A stretch of DNA of 22,162 nucleotides. Source: Fimbriimonadales bacterium (lineage in GTDB: Bacteria > Armatimonadota > Fimbriimonadia > Fimbriimonadales > GBS-DC). The position numbers and the translations under genes are program-made. Shown piece by piece: positions 7,368 to 15,595 of this stretch. Location of the stretch: the NCBI GenBank assembly GCA_026416655.1, contig JAOAES010000237.1, forward strand, positions 1 through 22,162. Reading direction: 5' to 3'. Position 1 is the stretch's first letter, and every line of letters begins with the position of its first letter. The notes beneath the pieces were generated by a model. That model was not told the origin of the DNA and searched no databases. It saw nothing but the letters and a program-made list of their open reading frames with translations.

Positions 7368-7373
7368 ATTATA
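7368..7373 (-). promoter_or_regulatory. -10 box of the prepilin gene
   Basis: A perfect TATAAT on the minus strand lies about 20 nt upstream of the ATG and just before the AGGAGGT ribosome-binding site. The nearest -35-like TTAACA (7395-7400) is 21 bp away, which is too far for a good match. Transcription would give a short leader carrying the Shine-Dalgarno. Confidence 0.5.
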
Positions 7374-7410
7374 CAGGGGGTCGTGTTAGGGAGATGTTAA
7401 AAGGAAGCCT

Positions 7411-8163
7411 TTACTCCCACAGCGCCACAATCTGTGCGAGCGCGTGGAACGCTGCGGTTTCCGTGCGCAGCACACGTGCGCCCAGCGACACAGCGTAGGT
7501 TTCGGGCTGCGCTTGCATCCAATCGCGCTCAGCGGGGCTAAATCCCCCTTCAGGACCGACCACGAGGCTCAGCGCGTCGGGTATCGGCATGCGGCGACAC
7601 CGCTGCTTGAGCGGCAGTGCGCCTGCCCACTCATCCAGCACGAACACGGGACGCGGCAGGCTCTGAAACGCTGCGCGCCAGTCGTCTAACAGTCGCACCT
7701 CAGGCAGTCGGGCGCGACAGGCAAGCTCCGCCTCCTCCTGCGCGATTTTCTGCCAGCGCGCTCTGTACTTGCCCTGCTTGGCAGAATCCCACTTCACGAG
7801 AGAACGCTCGCTGGGAGCGCAGTGAACCGCCTCTACTCCGCCCTGCACGCAGAGCCGTATCGCCGTCTCCGCTTTTTCGGGGCGGATGAGCGACTGGAGA
7901 ACAACGACCGCAACAGGAAGTTCCGTATGGAGTTCATCGGGCTGCAAGCTGGCGATCAGCGCGCCCTCACCCAGCTGCGCCAAGTATACGCCGCCAACGC
8001 CGTCCAGCAGACAAATCCAGTCGCCCGTTCCCATGCGCAGCACATGCCGAACCTGATGCGCCACCTCGTCGGGCAGCAAGCGCGCCTCGAAAGTGGAGGG
8101 GGGCACAAAGAAGCGCGGCAGAGCGCGTGGAGTCAGGGCTTGCGGAACACGGCGGCGACCCAT
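7411..8163 (-). CDS. rsmE: 16S rRNA (uracil(1498)-N(3))-methyltransferase RsmE
   Basis: The 250-residue product is a SPOUT-class methyltransferase. It has an N-terminal PUA-like part (RFFVPPSTF, VRHVLRMGTGD) and the conserved knot motifs SLVVGPEGGFSPAE (199-212) and VSLGARVLRTETA (225-237). The family methylates U1498 of 16S rRNA with S-adenosylmethionine in the assembled small subunit. The start at 8163 overlaps the 3' end of prmA by 31 nt. AGGAGG lies inside prmA about 15 nt upstream, which is long. A CTG just after the overlap is an alternative, because most homologues begin close to the RFFV segment. The prmA-rsmE order is common in bacteria. Confidence 0.92.
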   Translation of the reverse strand: MGRRRVPQALTPRALPRFFVPPSTFEARLLPDEVAHQVRHVLRMGTGDWICLLDGVGGVYLAQLGEGALIASLQPDELHTELPVAVVVLQSLIRPEKAETAIRLCVQGGVEAVHCAPSERSLVKWDSAKQGKYRARWQKIAQEEAELACRARLPEVRLLDDWRAAFQSLPRPVFVLDEWAGALPLKQRCRRMPIPDALSLVVGPEGGFSPAERDWMQAQPETYAVSLGARVLRTETAAFHALAQIVALWE

Positions 8164-8996
8164 GTACGGCGTTTCCGAACCTCCTCTAAGCACAAACCTG
8201 CCGACTCGATGGCGTGGCGCACGCCCCTGCGCCAGTTGCGCCCACTGGTTCCCGAAATGAGATACATGCCTCCAGGGTTCAGCAACGGTGGAACCTGCGG
8301 CGCACTCGCTATCAGAAACTCGCTGATGATGTTGCACACAATCAGGTCAAAGGTTCCCTGCAGGGCGTGGAAGCCGTCGCCTACTTGAGCCTGTACGATT
8401 TCGGCAACACCGTTATGCTCGGCGTTGCTCCGTGCGATTTTGACAGCCAGTTCATCGTTGTCGACCGCCATCACTTCACGCGCTCCCAGCTTCGCAGCTG
8501 CGATGGCTAAAATCCCGGTGCCCGTGCCGACATCCGCAACGCGCATCCCGGGACGCAATCGTTGCGCCAGTAGTTCCAAACACAGCGCGGTAGTGGCATG
8601 CCCCCCTGTGCCAAACGCCAGTCCCGGGTCTAATTGAATCAGGATTTCATCGGGAGACGGCTTATAGCGGCTCCAGCTGGGCTGTACGCGAATACGCTCT
8701 CCGAATCGCCGACTGCGAAAATAGCGACGCCATGCCGTGTGCCAGTTCTGCTCCGTCACAGGCTGCACCTCGAACTTGTGGATAGCGGGCAGGTCGTATT
8801 CAGGTAGGCGCTGGAGCCGTGCCTCGATGGCAGGGAGTCGCTCCTGTTCGGCTTGAGGGAGGTAGGCGACGACACTATAGGGCTGGTCGCGCAGCTCCAC
8901 GCCCGCGCATCCCGCGTCGATGAGCACCGCGGCGACGGCGTCCCACGCAGGCGGTGGCGCAACCACGCGAATACTGAGCCACTCCGACGACTTCAT
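8133..8996 (-). CDS. prmA: Ribosomal protein L11 methyltransferase PrmA
   Basis: The 287-residue class I methyltransferase has the PrmA signature DPGLAFGTGGHATT (123-136), where the usual FGTGTHPTT has two small substitutions. The AdoMet-binding loop is VADVGTGTGILAIAA (153-167), followed by the acidic AVDNDE turn and the catalytic-region CNII (221-224). The N-terminal substrate-recognition part (1-90) is present, so the protein is full length. The family trimethylates ribosomal protein L11. No Shine-Dalgarno precedes the ATG. A perfect TATAAT ends 8 nt before it, so the mRNA is predicted leaderless. It overlaps rsmE. Confidence 0.94.
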   Translation of the reverse strand: MKSSEWLSIRVVAPPPAWDAVAAVLIDAGCAGVELRDQPYSVVAYLPQAEQERLPAIEARLQRLPEYDLPAIHKFEVQPVTEQNWHTAWRRYFRSRRFGERIRVQPSWSRYKPSPDEILIQLDPGLAFGTGGHATTALCLELLAQRLRPGMRVADVGTGTGILAIAAAKLGAREVMAVDNDELAVKIARSNAEHNGVAEIVQAQVGDGFHALQGTFDLIVCNIISEFLIASAPQVPPLLNPGGMYLISGTSGRNWRRGVRHAIESAGLCLEEVRKRRTWVAAVFRKP

Positions 8997-9004
8997 TGAG
9001 GGAG

Positions 9005-9010
9005 ATTATA
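9005..9010 (-). promoter_or_regulatory. -10 box of prmA-rsmE (leaderless)
   Basis: TATAAT on the minus strand is separated by 8 nt from the prmA ATG, so transcription should begin at or within a base or two of the start codon. It sits immediately downstream of the T-run of the intrinsic terminator; the place for a -35 falls in the terminator stem and shows no match. Confidence 0.55.
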
Positions 9011-9014
9011 CCGT

Positions 9015-9039
9015 AAAAAAAAGCCTCCGGGGCGGAGGT
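9015..9039 (-). terminator. Rho-independent terminator
   Basis: Read on the minus strand, CCTCCG-CCC-CGGAGG (9038 to 9024) forms a 6-bp GC stem with a 3-nt loop, followed by C and eight T (9022-9015). This is the only textbook intrinsic terminator in the window. It ends whatever minus-strand transcript crosses 9041-9306, and insulates prmA. Confidence 0.85.
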
Positions 9040-9189
9040 CAGACGCCCCGAGAGGCGATTAGGCAGGCAGATAAGTCGTTTTCACCGCGCCCCTGAGCCT
9101 GTAACCCATGAAGTTTTATTGCCCATCGTGGGGACACTTTATCCGCTAAACTTTGGCTAAGGTTTATCAGATCCCGCTGCGCCCTACTT

Positions 9190-9207
9190 CCGTTATATTA
9201 ATAACGG
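9190..9207. repeat. AT-rich hairpin CCGTTAT/ATAACGG
   Basis: A perfect 7-bp inverted repeat (9190-9196 with 9201-9207) with loop ATTA, adjacent to the larger 9213-9240 hairpin. No T-run follows on either strand. Confidence 0.6.
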
Positions 9208-9212
9208 AGAAG

Positions 9213-9240
9213 CCCCCCTATTTCCAGATAAATAGGGGGG
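9213..9240. repeat. Perfect 11-bp hairpin CCCCCCTATTT/AAATAGGGGGG
   Basis: A perfect inverted repeat with a 6-nt loop (CCAGAT), about 65 nt past the ATPase stop on the minus strand. It could protect the 3' end of the ATPase mRNA or form part of a structured RNA with 9190-9207. It lacks a U-tract, so it is not a standard terminator. Confidence 0.65.
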
Positions 9241-9306
9241 CGAAAGTGCGAAATAAAACGGGGATTTTGACAAATTCGCTGAGGTGACGCAGAGGAGCCA
9301 CTGGTT

Positions 9307-11790
9307 TCATCCCCTGCGTCGCCATATCGAGAGGTTGCGCTGTTTGATTTGGGGATACGGTCTCGCGTCCAGCTGTTCCCGAATTTGGCTGGCTTGTCGG
9401 AGCAGCTCCTTCGCCTCGTGGGGGCGTTCTTGTGAGGCGCGTACTCGCGCCAGGGCTTCGAGGGTGCGCGCGACGCCGTAGCGGTTTCCGTAGCCCTCGC
9501 GGATTTCCAGCGCGCGATTCAGGCACTTCTCCGCCTCATCGAGGCGTCCCTCGTGCCAAGCGAGCCAGCCGAGATTGTGGAGCGTGCGCGAACGATGGGG
9601 CAGGTTCTTGTAGGTCGGCTCGATGACTTCCCACGATTCCTCCAGACATGCCCGCGCGTTCACCCCCAGTGCGTTCACCAGCCGCCAAGGATGTTGCTCC
9701 TCGCGTGCCAGCAGTTCAATCTCCGCTAACCGATTGAGCGTCCAGCATATCCACCGCGGCTGCTTCTGCGCGCGCCAGAACTCCAACGCCGCTGCATGCT
9801 GTTTGAACGCCTCATCATAGCGTCCCAGAACAGCGTGGGTATCGCCCAGGCAGCTCTTAACCGCGTAGACCGAGGAAAGCGGTGGCTCACAATCGTCTTC
9901 CAACCCGCGTAAAGTTTGGGTGGCGTAGTTGTACGCTTTCTCGTAGTCGCCCAACTCCAGATACACCCGGCTCAACTCGCGCTGGACATCCCAGACATGC
10001 ACGCCGTAGCGAAGAGAAACTTCGTAGAGTTCACGGCTTCGCAAAAACTTCCCACGCTGATACTGCACATAGCCCGCCACATAGTAATACCAGCTTTGAA
10101 TCGCTATCGGCATCCGATAGAGGGCATAGCGGCTCTTTAATTCACGAAGTATCTGCTCGGCGCGTTCGATATCACCGATAACCGCTTCGCTCTCGGCTAA
10201 GCTGGCAGCCTGGCGGACGAAATCCTCACGTTGGCTGTGCCTTTCGGAATACGAGAGCGCCTTGACATGGAACTGGTAGGAACGGTCGCCGTCCCCGACA
10301 TCGTGCCAGTAGCGTCCTAAGATTGCCGCACTCTCGTCCGATTCTGCCAGTATTTCCAGGAGCTGGTCCGACAGCGTGTAGACGCCTGAACTCAACAGAC
10401 TAATCAGCATCGCCCGCACGATGCCGAGACAGTCTTCAGGCGAACGGCTTACCGTTGAGTTTACATACTGAACGCCCCAGTCGAGCAGCATCGCGGGAGG
10501 GCGGTGTTGGCAGAGAGCATCCAGCAACTGGAACATTTCGGCGATAGCTGCGAGATCGCCTTGCTTGCTCAGATAGTCCAGTATGCGCTGCAGTGTGAAC
10601 CGCTCGGCAAAGCACCAGGCACGCGGCGTAATGCCAGAGCGACCTACCCACGCCTCTGGCTGCAGCTGCTGGCGATAATAGGCGTGCAGACGTTGCATCA
10701 CCACTGCATACTTCGGTTCATCGAGCGGGGGAATAATCGGGCGAATATGGTCACGGACGCGGTACAGTGGGCGCGCCGACTCATGCACCGTGTGCAGGAA
10801 GCCCTGATGGTGTAGTTTGTCCAGAAACGGTTCGATGAGGCGCCCGTCAATATTCGCCGCCGCTGCTGCCGCCGCGCCGTCGAAGGTTTCTGGGAACACC
10901 AGCAGCGACTGCAGGATGCGCTGCTCCTCTTCGCGAAGCATGTGGTATAGACGATGTCGCTGCGCCTCAGGTTTCAGGGGACCGGTGGGTTTAAGCCCGA
11001 ACCAGGTCGGGTACTGGGGATAAAACTGAGACCATGAGTAGCGGTGCTGGAAAAGCCCCGCGTCGACCAGTTTGCCCGGATGCCCTCCGAGGTCGGCGCA
11101 CATGCGCGCGACCTGCGCGGCGTTGCTGCGAGTCAGTTGAAAGCTTTCGCCCGCCTGCGCCAGAAAAACGGCGACGCTGGGATTTTGTCGCAGCGATTCC
11201 AGCGAGCCACCACGCCATTCCCGCGGCGGCGTGGGCAACGGCGACAGAGATAGCGTTGCTTCCTCCAGTATATCCAGCGGCTTCTGTGAGGTTGCCAGTA
11301 TCTTGAGTTCCGGCGCGGCGTCGATCAGCGACTGAACCACCTGGGCGCCCGCTGGCAAGAGCAGGTCGAAATCGTCTAACACGAGCAAAACGCCCTGCCC
11401 AAAGATACGCGGCGCAAGCATGCGCCATACATCCCCAAGAAAGGGCGCGTTCAGCGCGTGGAACACCGCAGGGATAATCTGCTCGGCGGATTGCAGCAGA
11501 GTCAGATTGACATAGATGCTCCGTATCCCCATGTGTTGCGCCCGTTTTAGGAACTCACAGGCAAGATGCGTTTTACCGATGCCCGAAGGACCTACGAGCG
11601 TAAGCAGCGATGCCGTCGGTTGGCGCAGCCAGCGTTCCATCGCTTGCAGTTCCTGCTCCCGCCCAATACACGCTTCCAGATAACAAGGCGTCTGGGTGCC
11701 CGCAAGGTTGCGTTGGAGCTTCCGCTGAGCCTGCTCAACGATATGCCGATAGCGTCTCAAATCTACGCCATTACGTCGTTCGTGCGGCAT
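9307..11790 (-). CDS. STAND/NB-ARC-type ATPase with winged helix and TPR repeats
   Basis: The 827-residue product has the order P-loop NTPase, winged helix, TPRs, seen in AfsR/MalT-like regulators. Visible are IGRE (42-45), Walker A GPSGIGKT (67-74) and Walker B LLVLDD (135-140). An ILATSQK motif (164-170) has Gln where Arg is usual, and GGHP (235-238) corresponds to the GxP of STAND proteins. A winged helix follows (about 280-352, LLVFPETFDGAA), then TPR-like helical pairs to the end (for example ELGDYEKAYNYATQTL and HEGRLDEAEKCLNRALEI). Only about 40 residues precede the NTPase, so the SARP/OmpR or LuxR DNA-binding domain usual in this class is absent. The start at 11790 is backed by GGGAGG with a 10-nt spacer. 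Its ligand and output are unknown. Confidence 0.85.
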   Translation of the reverse strand: MPHERRNGVDLRRYRHIVEQAQRKLQRNLAGTQTPCYLEACIGREQELQAMERWLRQPTASLLTLVGPSGIGKTHLACEFLKRAQHMGIRSIYVNLTLLQSAEQIIPAVFHALNAPFLGDVWRMLAPRIFGQGVLLVLDDFDLLLPAGAQVVQSLIDAAPELKILATSQKPLDILEEATLSLSPLPTPPREWRGGSLESLRQNPSVAVFLAQAGESFQLTRSNAAQVARMCADLGGHPGKLVDAGLFQHRYSWSQFYPQYPTWFGLKPTGPLKPEAQRHRLYHMLREEEQRILQSLLVFPETFDGAAAAAAANIDGRLIEPFLDKLHHQGFLHTVHESARPLYRVRDHIRPIIPPLDEPKYAVVMQRLHAYYRQQLQPEAWVGRSGITPRAWCFAERFTLQRILDYLSKQGDLAAIAEMFQLLDALCQHRPPAMLLDWGVQYVNSTVSRSPEDCLGIVRAMLISLLSSGVYTLSDQLLEILAESDESAAILGRYWHDVGDGDRSYQFHVKALSYSERHSQREDFVRQAASLAESEAVIGDIERAEQILRELKSRYALYRMPIAIQSWYYYVAGYVQYQRGKFLRSRELYEVSLRYGVHVWDVQRELSRVYLELGDYEKAYNYATQTLRGLEDDCEPPLSSVYAVKSCLGDTHAVLGRYDEAFKQHAAALEFWRAQKQPRWICWTLNRLAEIELLAREEQHPWRLVNALGVNARACLEESWEVIEPTYKNLPHRSRTLHNLGWLAWHEGRLDEAEKCLNRALEIREGYGNRYGVARTLEALARVRASQERPHEAKELLRQASQIREQLDARPYPQIKQRNLSIWRRRG

Positions 11791-11884
11791 GACTTTCTGC
11801 CTCCCAACAGTACAATCGCCCAGCCATAAGCCTGCTTCAAGGAACAAGCCAATGGCTCTGCATCCACGTCGATGCTGGCAGTAA

Positions 11885-11913
11885 AGTGTACCCCAGTTGT
11901 GCAAATATTTCAA
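11885..11913 (-). promoter_or_regulatory. Sigma-70-type promoter TTGAAA-17-TACACT
   Basis: On the minus strand TTGAAA (11908-11913) and TACACT (11885-11890) are separated by exactly 17 bp. This predicts a transcript starting about 88 nt before the ATPase ATG. Confidence 0.5.
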
Positions 11914-11940
11914 ATAAAAGGAAGTCCGCGTTGTCGAACT

Positions 11941-11946
11941 ATTATA
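11941..11946 (-). promoter_or_regulatory. Possible upstream -10 box TATAAT
   Basis: A perfect TATAAT on the minus strand, about 150 nt before the ATPase start and without a visible -35. It may be a second promoter of the ATPase gene. Its position argues against the ORF extension back to 11970. Confidence 0.35.
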
Positions 11947-11978
11947 CCGTCGCCTTTTCAAAGAGTGCAAATCGCCAG

Positions 11979-11992
11979 CGGGACGCCGACGA
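11979..11992. repeat. Copy of the dispersed GCGGGACGCCGACG word
   Basis: Thirteen of 14 bases match 17471-17484, an arm of the hairpin after the second prepilin. The mate arm is not obvious here, so this may be a decayed element. It lies in the divergent gap between the ATPase and aldehyde dehydrogenase genes. Confidence 0.4.
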
Positions 11993-12102
11993 CCGCGCGG
12001 CTCTGCTCCGACGATTAGGATAACCCCCTTCGAATACCGCGACGGCGGCAGGACTTTGGCGGGAGAGAGGGAAATTCACGCCGGTCTAAGGAGGCGACGA
12101 TA

Positions 12103-13569
12103 ATGCAGGCGTACAGGCTTTATATCGACGGCGAATGGATAGAGACGGCGGAGCGTTATGAAGTGCGCAATCCCGCTAACGGCGAGGTGATTGCGACCTG
12201 TGCCGTAGCAGGTGAGGCGGAACTGAACGCGGCGGTCGACGCCGCTCATCGCGCTTTTCCTGACTGGGCAACGCGCTCCTATGAAGAGCGCGGTGAGCTA
12301 CTGCGGGCAGTAGCGAAAGGCATTCAGGCACGCTACGAGGAGTTCGCCCTCGTCGAGTCTCAAGAGACGGGACGCTGTATTCGCGAAACGATGGCGCACG
12401 ACATTCCCGCCACGGTCGCCGTATTCGAGTATTTCGCCGGAATCGCCCCCGCCACGCTGGGCGAGACGATTCCTGTGCCGGGGATGTATTTGAACTACAC
12501 GCGGCGCGAGCCTTACGGCGTGGTCGGTGCGATTACCCCGTGGAACTTCCCGTTATGGCTTGCCGCAATTAAAATCGCCCCTGCGCTCGCCGCGGGCAAC
12601 ACGATGGTACTCAAACCCGCGCCGACCACACCCCTCACCACGCTGATGCTCGCGGAGGTGATGCAGCAGGTGGGCGTTCCCGCGGGCGTGTTCAATGTGC
12701 TGACCGATCCGACACCTGCGACAATCGGCGACCTGCTTACGAAGCACCCGAAAGTGCAGAAAATCTCGTTCACCGGCTCAACGGGCGTGGGCGTGCGCGT
12801 GATGCAGAACGCCGCGACACATATCGCGCCCGTCTCGCTGGAGCTGGGAGGTAAATCGCCGTTTATCGTGTTCGCTGACGCCGATTTCGACCGTGCGCTT
12901 GCCCACGCGCTACTCGCGAACTACTTCGCACAGGGGCAGATGTGTACCGCCGCTACGCGCATCTTCGTAGAAAAACCCCTCTTCGAACGGTTCCGCGACG
13001 CCTTTGTCGCGCGCGCCCAACGCCTGCAAATCGGCGACCCGCTCGACCCAGCAACCGAGTTCGCCACACTGCACAAGCGCGAACAACTCGACAAGACCGA
13101 GTTCTATGTGCGTACCGCCGTCGAGGAGGGCGCGAAAATCCTCACGGGGGGCAGACGCATCACGGAGCCGCCGTTCGATAAAGGCTTCTACTTCCAACCG
13201 ACCGTGCTGGAAGAGGTGCAGCCCACGATGCGCGTCGCCTGCGACGAGATTTTCGGACCCGTGGCGATGCTGATGCCATTCGAAGGCGAGGAGGAAGCCG
13301 TGCGCCTTGCCAACATGACCGATTACGGGCTGGCAGCAGGCGTGTGGACGCAGGACATCGGTAAAGCGTTCCGACTCGCCCACCAGATTCAAGCGGGCAA
13401 GGTCTGGATTAACTGCTACAATATGATTCCTCCACAAGCGCCCTACGGCGGCTACAAACTGAGCGGCTTCGGACGCGAACTCGGACTACATTGCCTGCTC
13501 GAACTCTACACGCAGGTCAAAAATGTCCAGGTAGACCTTAGCCCTGACTACTTCGAGTGGTTCGGATAA
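12103..13569 (+). CDS. NAD(P)+-dependent aldehyde dehydrogenase
   Basis: The 488-residue product has the full ALDH superfamily length. It oxidises an aldehyde to the acid with NAD(P)+. Key residues are visible: N148 in TPWNFP, K171 in VLKPAP, the FTGSTGVG nucleotide-binding turn (223-230), general base E247 in LELGGKS, catalytic C281 in GQMCTAATR, and EIFGPV further on. The overall sequence resembles betaine-aldehyde/hydroxymuconic-semialdehyde type ALDHs, but the substrate cannot be assigned. The start is supported by AAGGAGG at 12088-12094 with an 8-nt spacer. It is divergent from the ATPase gene and followed on the same strand by the subtilase 79 nt later. No pathway neighbour points to a substrate. 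Confidence 0.93.
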   Translation: MQAYRLYIDGEWIETAERYEVRNPANGEVIATCAVAGEAELNAAVDAAHRAFPDWATRSYEERGELLRAVAKGIQARYEEFALVESQETGRCIRETMAHDIPATVAVFEYFAGIAPATLGETIPVPGMYLNYTRREPYGVVGAITPWNFPLWLAAIKIAPALAAGNTMVLKPAPTTPLTTLMLAEVMQQVGVPAGVFNVLTDPTPATIGDLLTKHPKVQKISFTGSTGVGVRVMQNAATHIAPVSLELGGKSPFIVFADADFDRALAHALLANYFAQGQMCTAATRIFVEKPLFERFRDAFVARAQRLQIGDPLDPATEFATLHKREQLDKTEFYVRTAVEEGAKILTGGRRITEPPFDKGFYFQPTVLEEVQPTMRVACDEIFGPVAMLMPFEGEEEAVRLANMTDYGLAAGVWTQDIGKAFRLAHQIQAGKVWINCYNMIPPQAPYGGYKLSGFGRELGLHCLLELYTQVKNVQVDLSPDYFEWFG

Positions 13570-13648
13570 GCGACCTGTCAGCGCAATTTTCTCTATCTAT
13601 GCAGGATTCTGCTGGAACGGGCTGAATCTCCATACCGGAGGACGCCCT

Positions 13649-15502
13649 ATGCAATCACTTAAAGGATTTCTGGGCTGCTTCAGTGTGGTCGTCGCTTTAC
13701 AGCTCGGTGGCGCGCAGGTAGAGGCAGTGGATACACCTGCGCCGAGCTTAAACCCGCAACAGATTACTGCGCCGTTTGTACCCGGTGAACTGGTCGTTGG
13801 TCTGGAACAGGGCGGTCTTGCGCTGCCGGTGCAGGCGATGGAGATGGTGGGGACTATCACGGCGCAGAACCCCCCGATTAACGCGTACATCGTGCGCCTT
13901 GCGCCCGGAATCTCGATGGAGAGCGCAGGTGAGTTCCTCCGTGCGTTGCCCGGCGTGCGCTATGTCGAACCCAACTACCTCGCCTTCGCCTTCGCGACCC
14001 CCAACGACCCCAGCTATGGGCAGCAATACGGACTGACACGGATACAGGCGAACCTCGCGTGGGACATCTGGCAACCCCAGCGCACGGTCTATATCGCGAT
14101 TATCGACACGGGCATCGACTCGAACCATCCTGACCTGACCAACAAGATGCGCCGCCACGCAGGGGGAGCCATCTACGGCTATAACACGCTGAGCAATAAT
14201 ACGAACGCCCTCGACGATAACGGGCACGGCACGCACTGCGCGGGCATCGCGGCGGCGGAAATCAACAACGGCGTCGGAATCGCGGGCGTGGCAGCGTGGA
14301 ACCCCGCCGTATCGAACGCCAACAGCTATGCGCAGCTGATGCCTGTGAAAGTGCTGAACTCCAGCGGTTCAGGCAGTCTGGACGCGGTGGCACGCGGGAT
14401 TACCTGGGCGGCAGACAACGGCGCACACATCCTGAGCTTGAGCCTGGGCTCAAGTTCGGGCGCACAGCAGCTGCAGGACGCTGTGAACTACGCATGGAAT
14501 CGCGGCTGCCTCGTGGTGGTCGCCGCTGGCAACAACGGCAGCTCCTCCCCGCAGTACCCCGCCTACTACACCAACAGTATCGCGGTCGCAGCGACCGACT
14601 CGACCGATACGCTGGCGAGCTTCTCGCAGTACGGCTCCTGGGTGGACATCGCCGCGCCCGGCGTGAACATCCTGTCCACCTATCCGAGCAATCGGTATCA
14701 ATCGCTCAGCGGCACGTCGATGGCATGCCCCCATGTGGCAGGTGCGGCAGCACTGCTGTGGTCGCACAACCCGAGCCTGACGAACGCGCAGCTGCGCAGC
14801 GCGCTGGAAACCAATGTGGATCCCTATCAGCCCTACGCGGGGCGCACAATTGCGCCGAACGCCGGACGACTGAACGTCTATCGCGCCCTGCAGGCGGTCG
14901 GAGGCGTCGGACCGACTCAGCCCAGCCTGGACACACTGAGCCTGAACCCAACCAGCGTCGTGGGCGGCAACAGCTCGACGGGCACGGTAACGTTGACCGC
15001 AGCAGCGCCTTCAGGCGGCTTCGTGGTGAACCTCAGCAGCAGCAACCCGAGCGTCGCATCCGTACCCAGTAGTGTGACCGTGCCAGCAGGCGCCACCAGC
15101 GCGAACTTCACCGTGTCCACCAGCGCGGTCTCCAGCAGCACCAGCGTCACAATTACCGCTTCCGCAGGAAGCGTTTCCCGCACAGCGACGCTCACGGTCA
15201 ATCCAGCCACCACGAACGTGACGCTCCAGTCGCTAACGATCAGCCCGACCTCCGTGTGGGGCGGCAGCAGCGCGACGGGAACCGTCACACTGAGCGGTCC
15301 CGCACCGGCAGGGGGAGCCGTAGTGCAACTGCGCAGCAACTCCAGCCGCGCGTCCGTGCCCAGCAGCGTGACCGTGCCTGCAGGCGCGACCAGCGCGAGC
15401 TTCACTATCCGCACCACTACCGGCGCGGGAATCACAACGGTCACTATAACCGCGACCTATAACAGCGTCTCCCGCTCAGCGCAGTTGACCATCTGGTTCT
15501 AA
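13649..15502 (+). CDS. Secreted subtilisin-like serine protease (S8) with two Ig-like repeats
   Basis: The 617-residue product begins with a signal peptide (about 1-26). An inhibitor-I9/fervidolysin-like prodomain follows (about 43-115, ending LPGVRYVEPNYLAFA). The S8 catalytic domain has D153 (IAIIDTGID), H193 (NGHGTHCAG), oxyanion-hole N295 (AAGNNG) and S357 (GTSMACPHVAG). The C-terminal part is two tandem units of about 90 residues (427-518 and 525-617). They share 'L.PTSV.GG.S.TGTVTL' and 'ASVPSSVTVPAGATSA.FT', probably Ig-like beta-sandwiches for binding or spacing. GGAGG lies 7 nt before the ATG. It is likely autoprocessed outside the cytoplasm. The close spacing to the ALDH gene allows read-through, but no shared role is evident. 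Confidence 0.95.
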   Translation: MQSLKGFLGCFSVVVALQLGGAQVEAVDTPAPSLNPQQITAPFVPGELVVGLEQGGLALPVQAMEMVGTITAQNPPINAYIVRLAPGISMESAGEFLRALPGVRYVEPNYLAFAFATPNDPSYGQQYGLTRIQANLAWDIWQPQRTVYIAIIDTGIDSNHPDLTNKMRRHAGGAIYGYNTLSNNTNALDDNGHGTHCAGIAAAEINNGVGIAGVAAWNPAVSNANSYAQLMPVKVLNSSGSGSLDAVARGITWAADNGAHILSLSLGSSSGAQQLQDAVNYAWNRGCLVVVAAGNNGSSSPQYPAYYTNSIAVAATDSTDTLASFSQYGSWVDIAAPGVNILSTYPSNRYQSLSGTSMACPHVAGAAALLWSHNPSLTNAQLRSALETNVDPYQPYAGRTIAPNAGRLNVYRALQAVGGVGPTQPSLDTLSLNPTSVVGGNSSTGTVTLTAAAPSGGFVVNLSSSNPSVASVPSSVTVPAGATSANFTVSTSAVSSSTSVTITASAGSVSRTATLTVNPATTNVTLQSLTISPTSVWGGSSATGTVTLSGPAPAGGAVVQLRSNSSRASVPSSVTVPAGATSASFTIRTTTGAGITTVTITATYNSVSRSAQLTIWF

Positions 15503-15532
15503 TCCCATCGGGAATCCCAATATCGTTGTGCG

Positions 15533-15569
15533 CTTGCCCCCTCCCCCACGCAGTGGGAGAGGGGGCAAG
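15533..15569. repeat. 17-bp-stem hairpin between convergent genes
   Basis: The arms 15533-15549 (CTTGCCCCCTCCCCCAC) and 15553-15569 pair along 17 positions with one C-A mismatch and a GCA loop. It lies between the stops of the protease (+) and the dockerin-like gene (-), so it may terminate both. It resembles the CCCCTCTCCGT/ACGGAGAGGGG elements inside purK. Confidence 0.7.
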
Positions 15570-15595
15570 GGGGTGCATGCAACACGCGGTCAGAC

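Larger units (their letters stand above)
9011..9306. other. Non-coding structured region, possible small RNA or long 3' UTR
   Basis: This stretch of about 300 bp between the STAND ATPase stop and prmA has no credible ORF. On the minus strand it contains, in order, two strong hairpins (9213-9240 and 9190-9207), about 130 nt of less GC-rich sequence, a small CGCCU-CUCG-GGGCG stem near 9044-9057 and the intrinsic terminator. I checked by eye for tmRNA, SRP RNA, RNase P RNA, tRNA and common riboswitch cores and recognised none. No clear internal promoter is visible, so a processed or read-through 3' UTR is as likely as an autonomous RNA. Confidence 0.35.

Noticed and set aside
6544..7389. 281-codon plus-strand ORF over the first prepilin
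   Set aside because: It is antisense to a clear prepilin gene, is His/Val/Arg-rich as expected from the reverse frame of GC-rich coding DNA, and shows no domain.
9041..9240. tmRNA, 6S RNA or SRP RNA
   Set aside because: No tag-peptide/tRNA-like ends, no SRP GGAAG...AGCAG core and no long quasi-helical pairing could be found by eye, so the region is left as an unidentified structured stretch.
14296..15072. 258-codon ORF inside the subtilase
   Set aside because: It is an Arg/Gln-rich shadow frame of the protease; the catalytic motifs are in the other frame.
15533..15569. Standard rho-independent terminator
   Set aside because: The stem is strong, but no T-run follows on either strand. It is better recorded as a repeat hairpin that might terminate.
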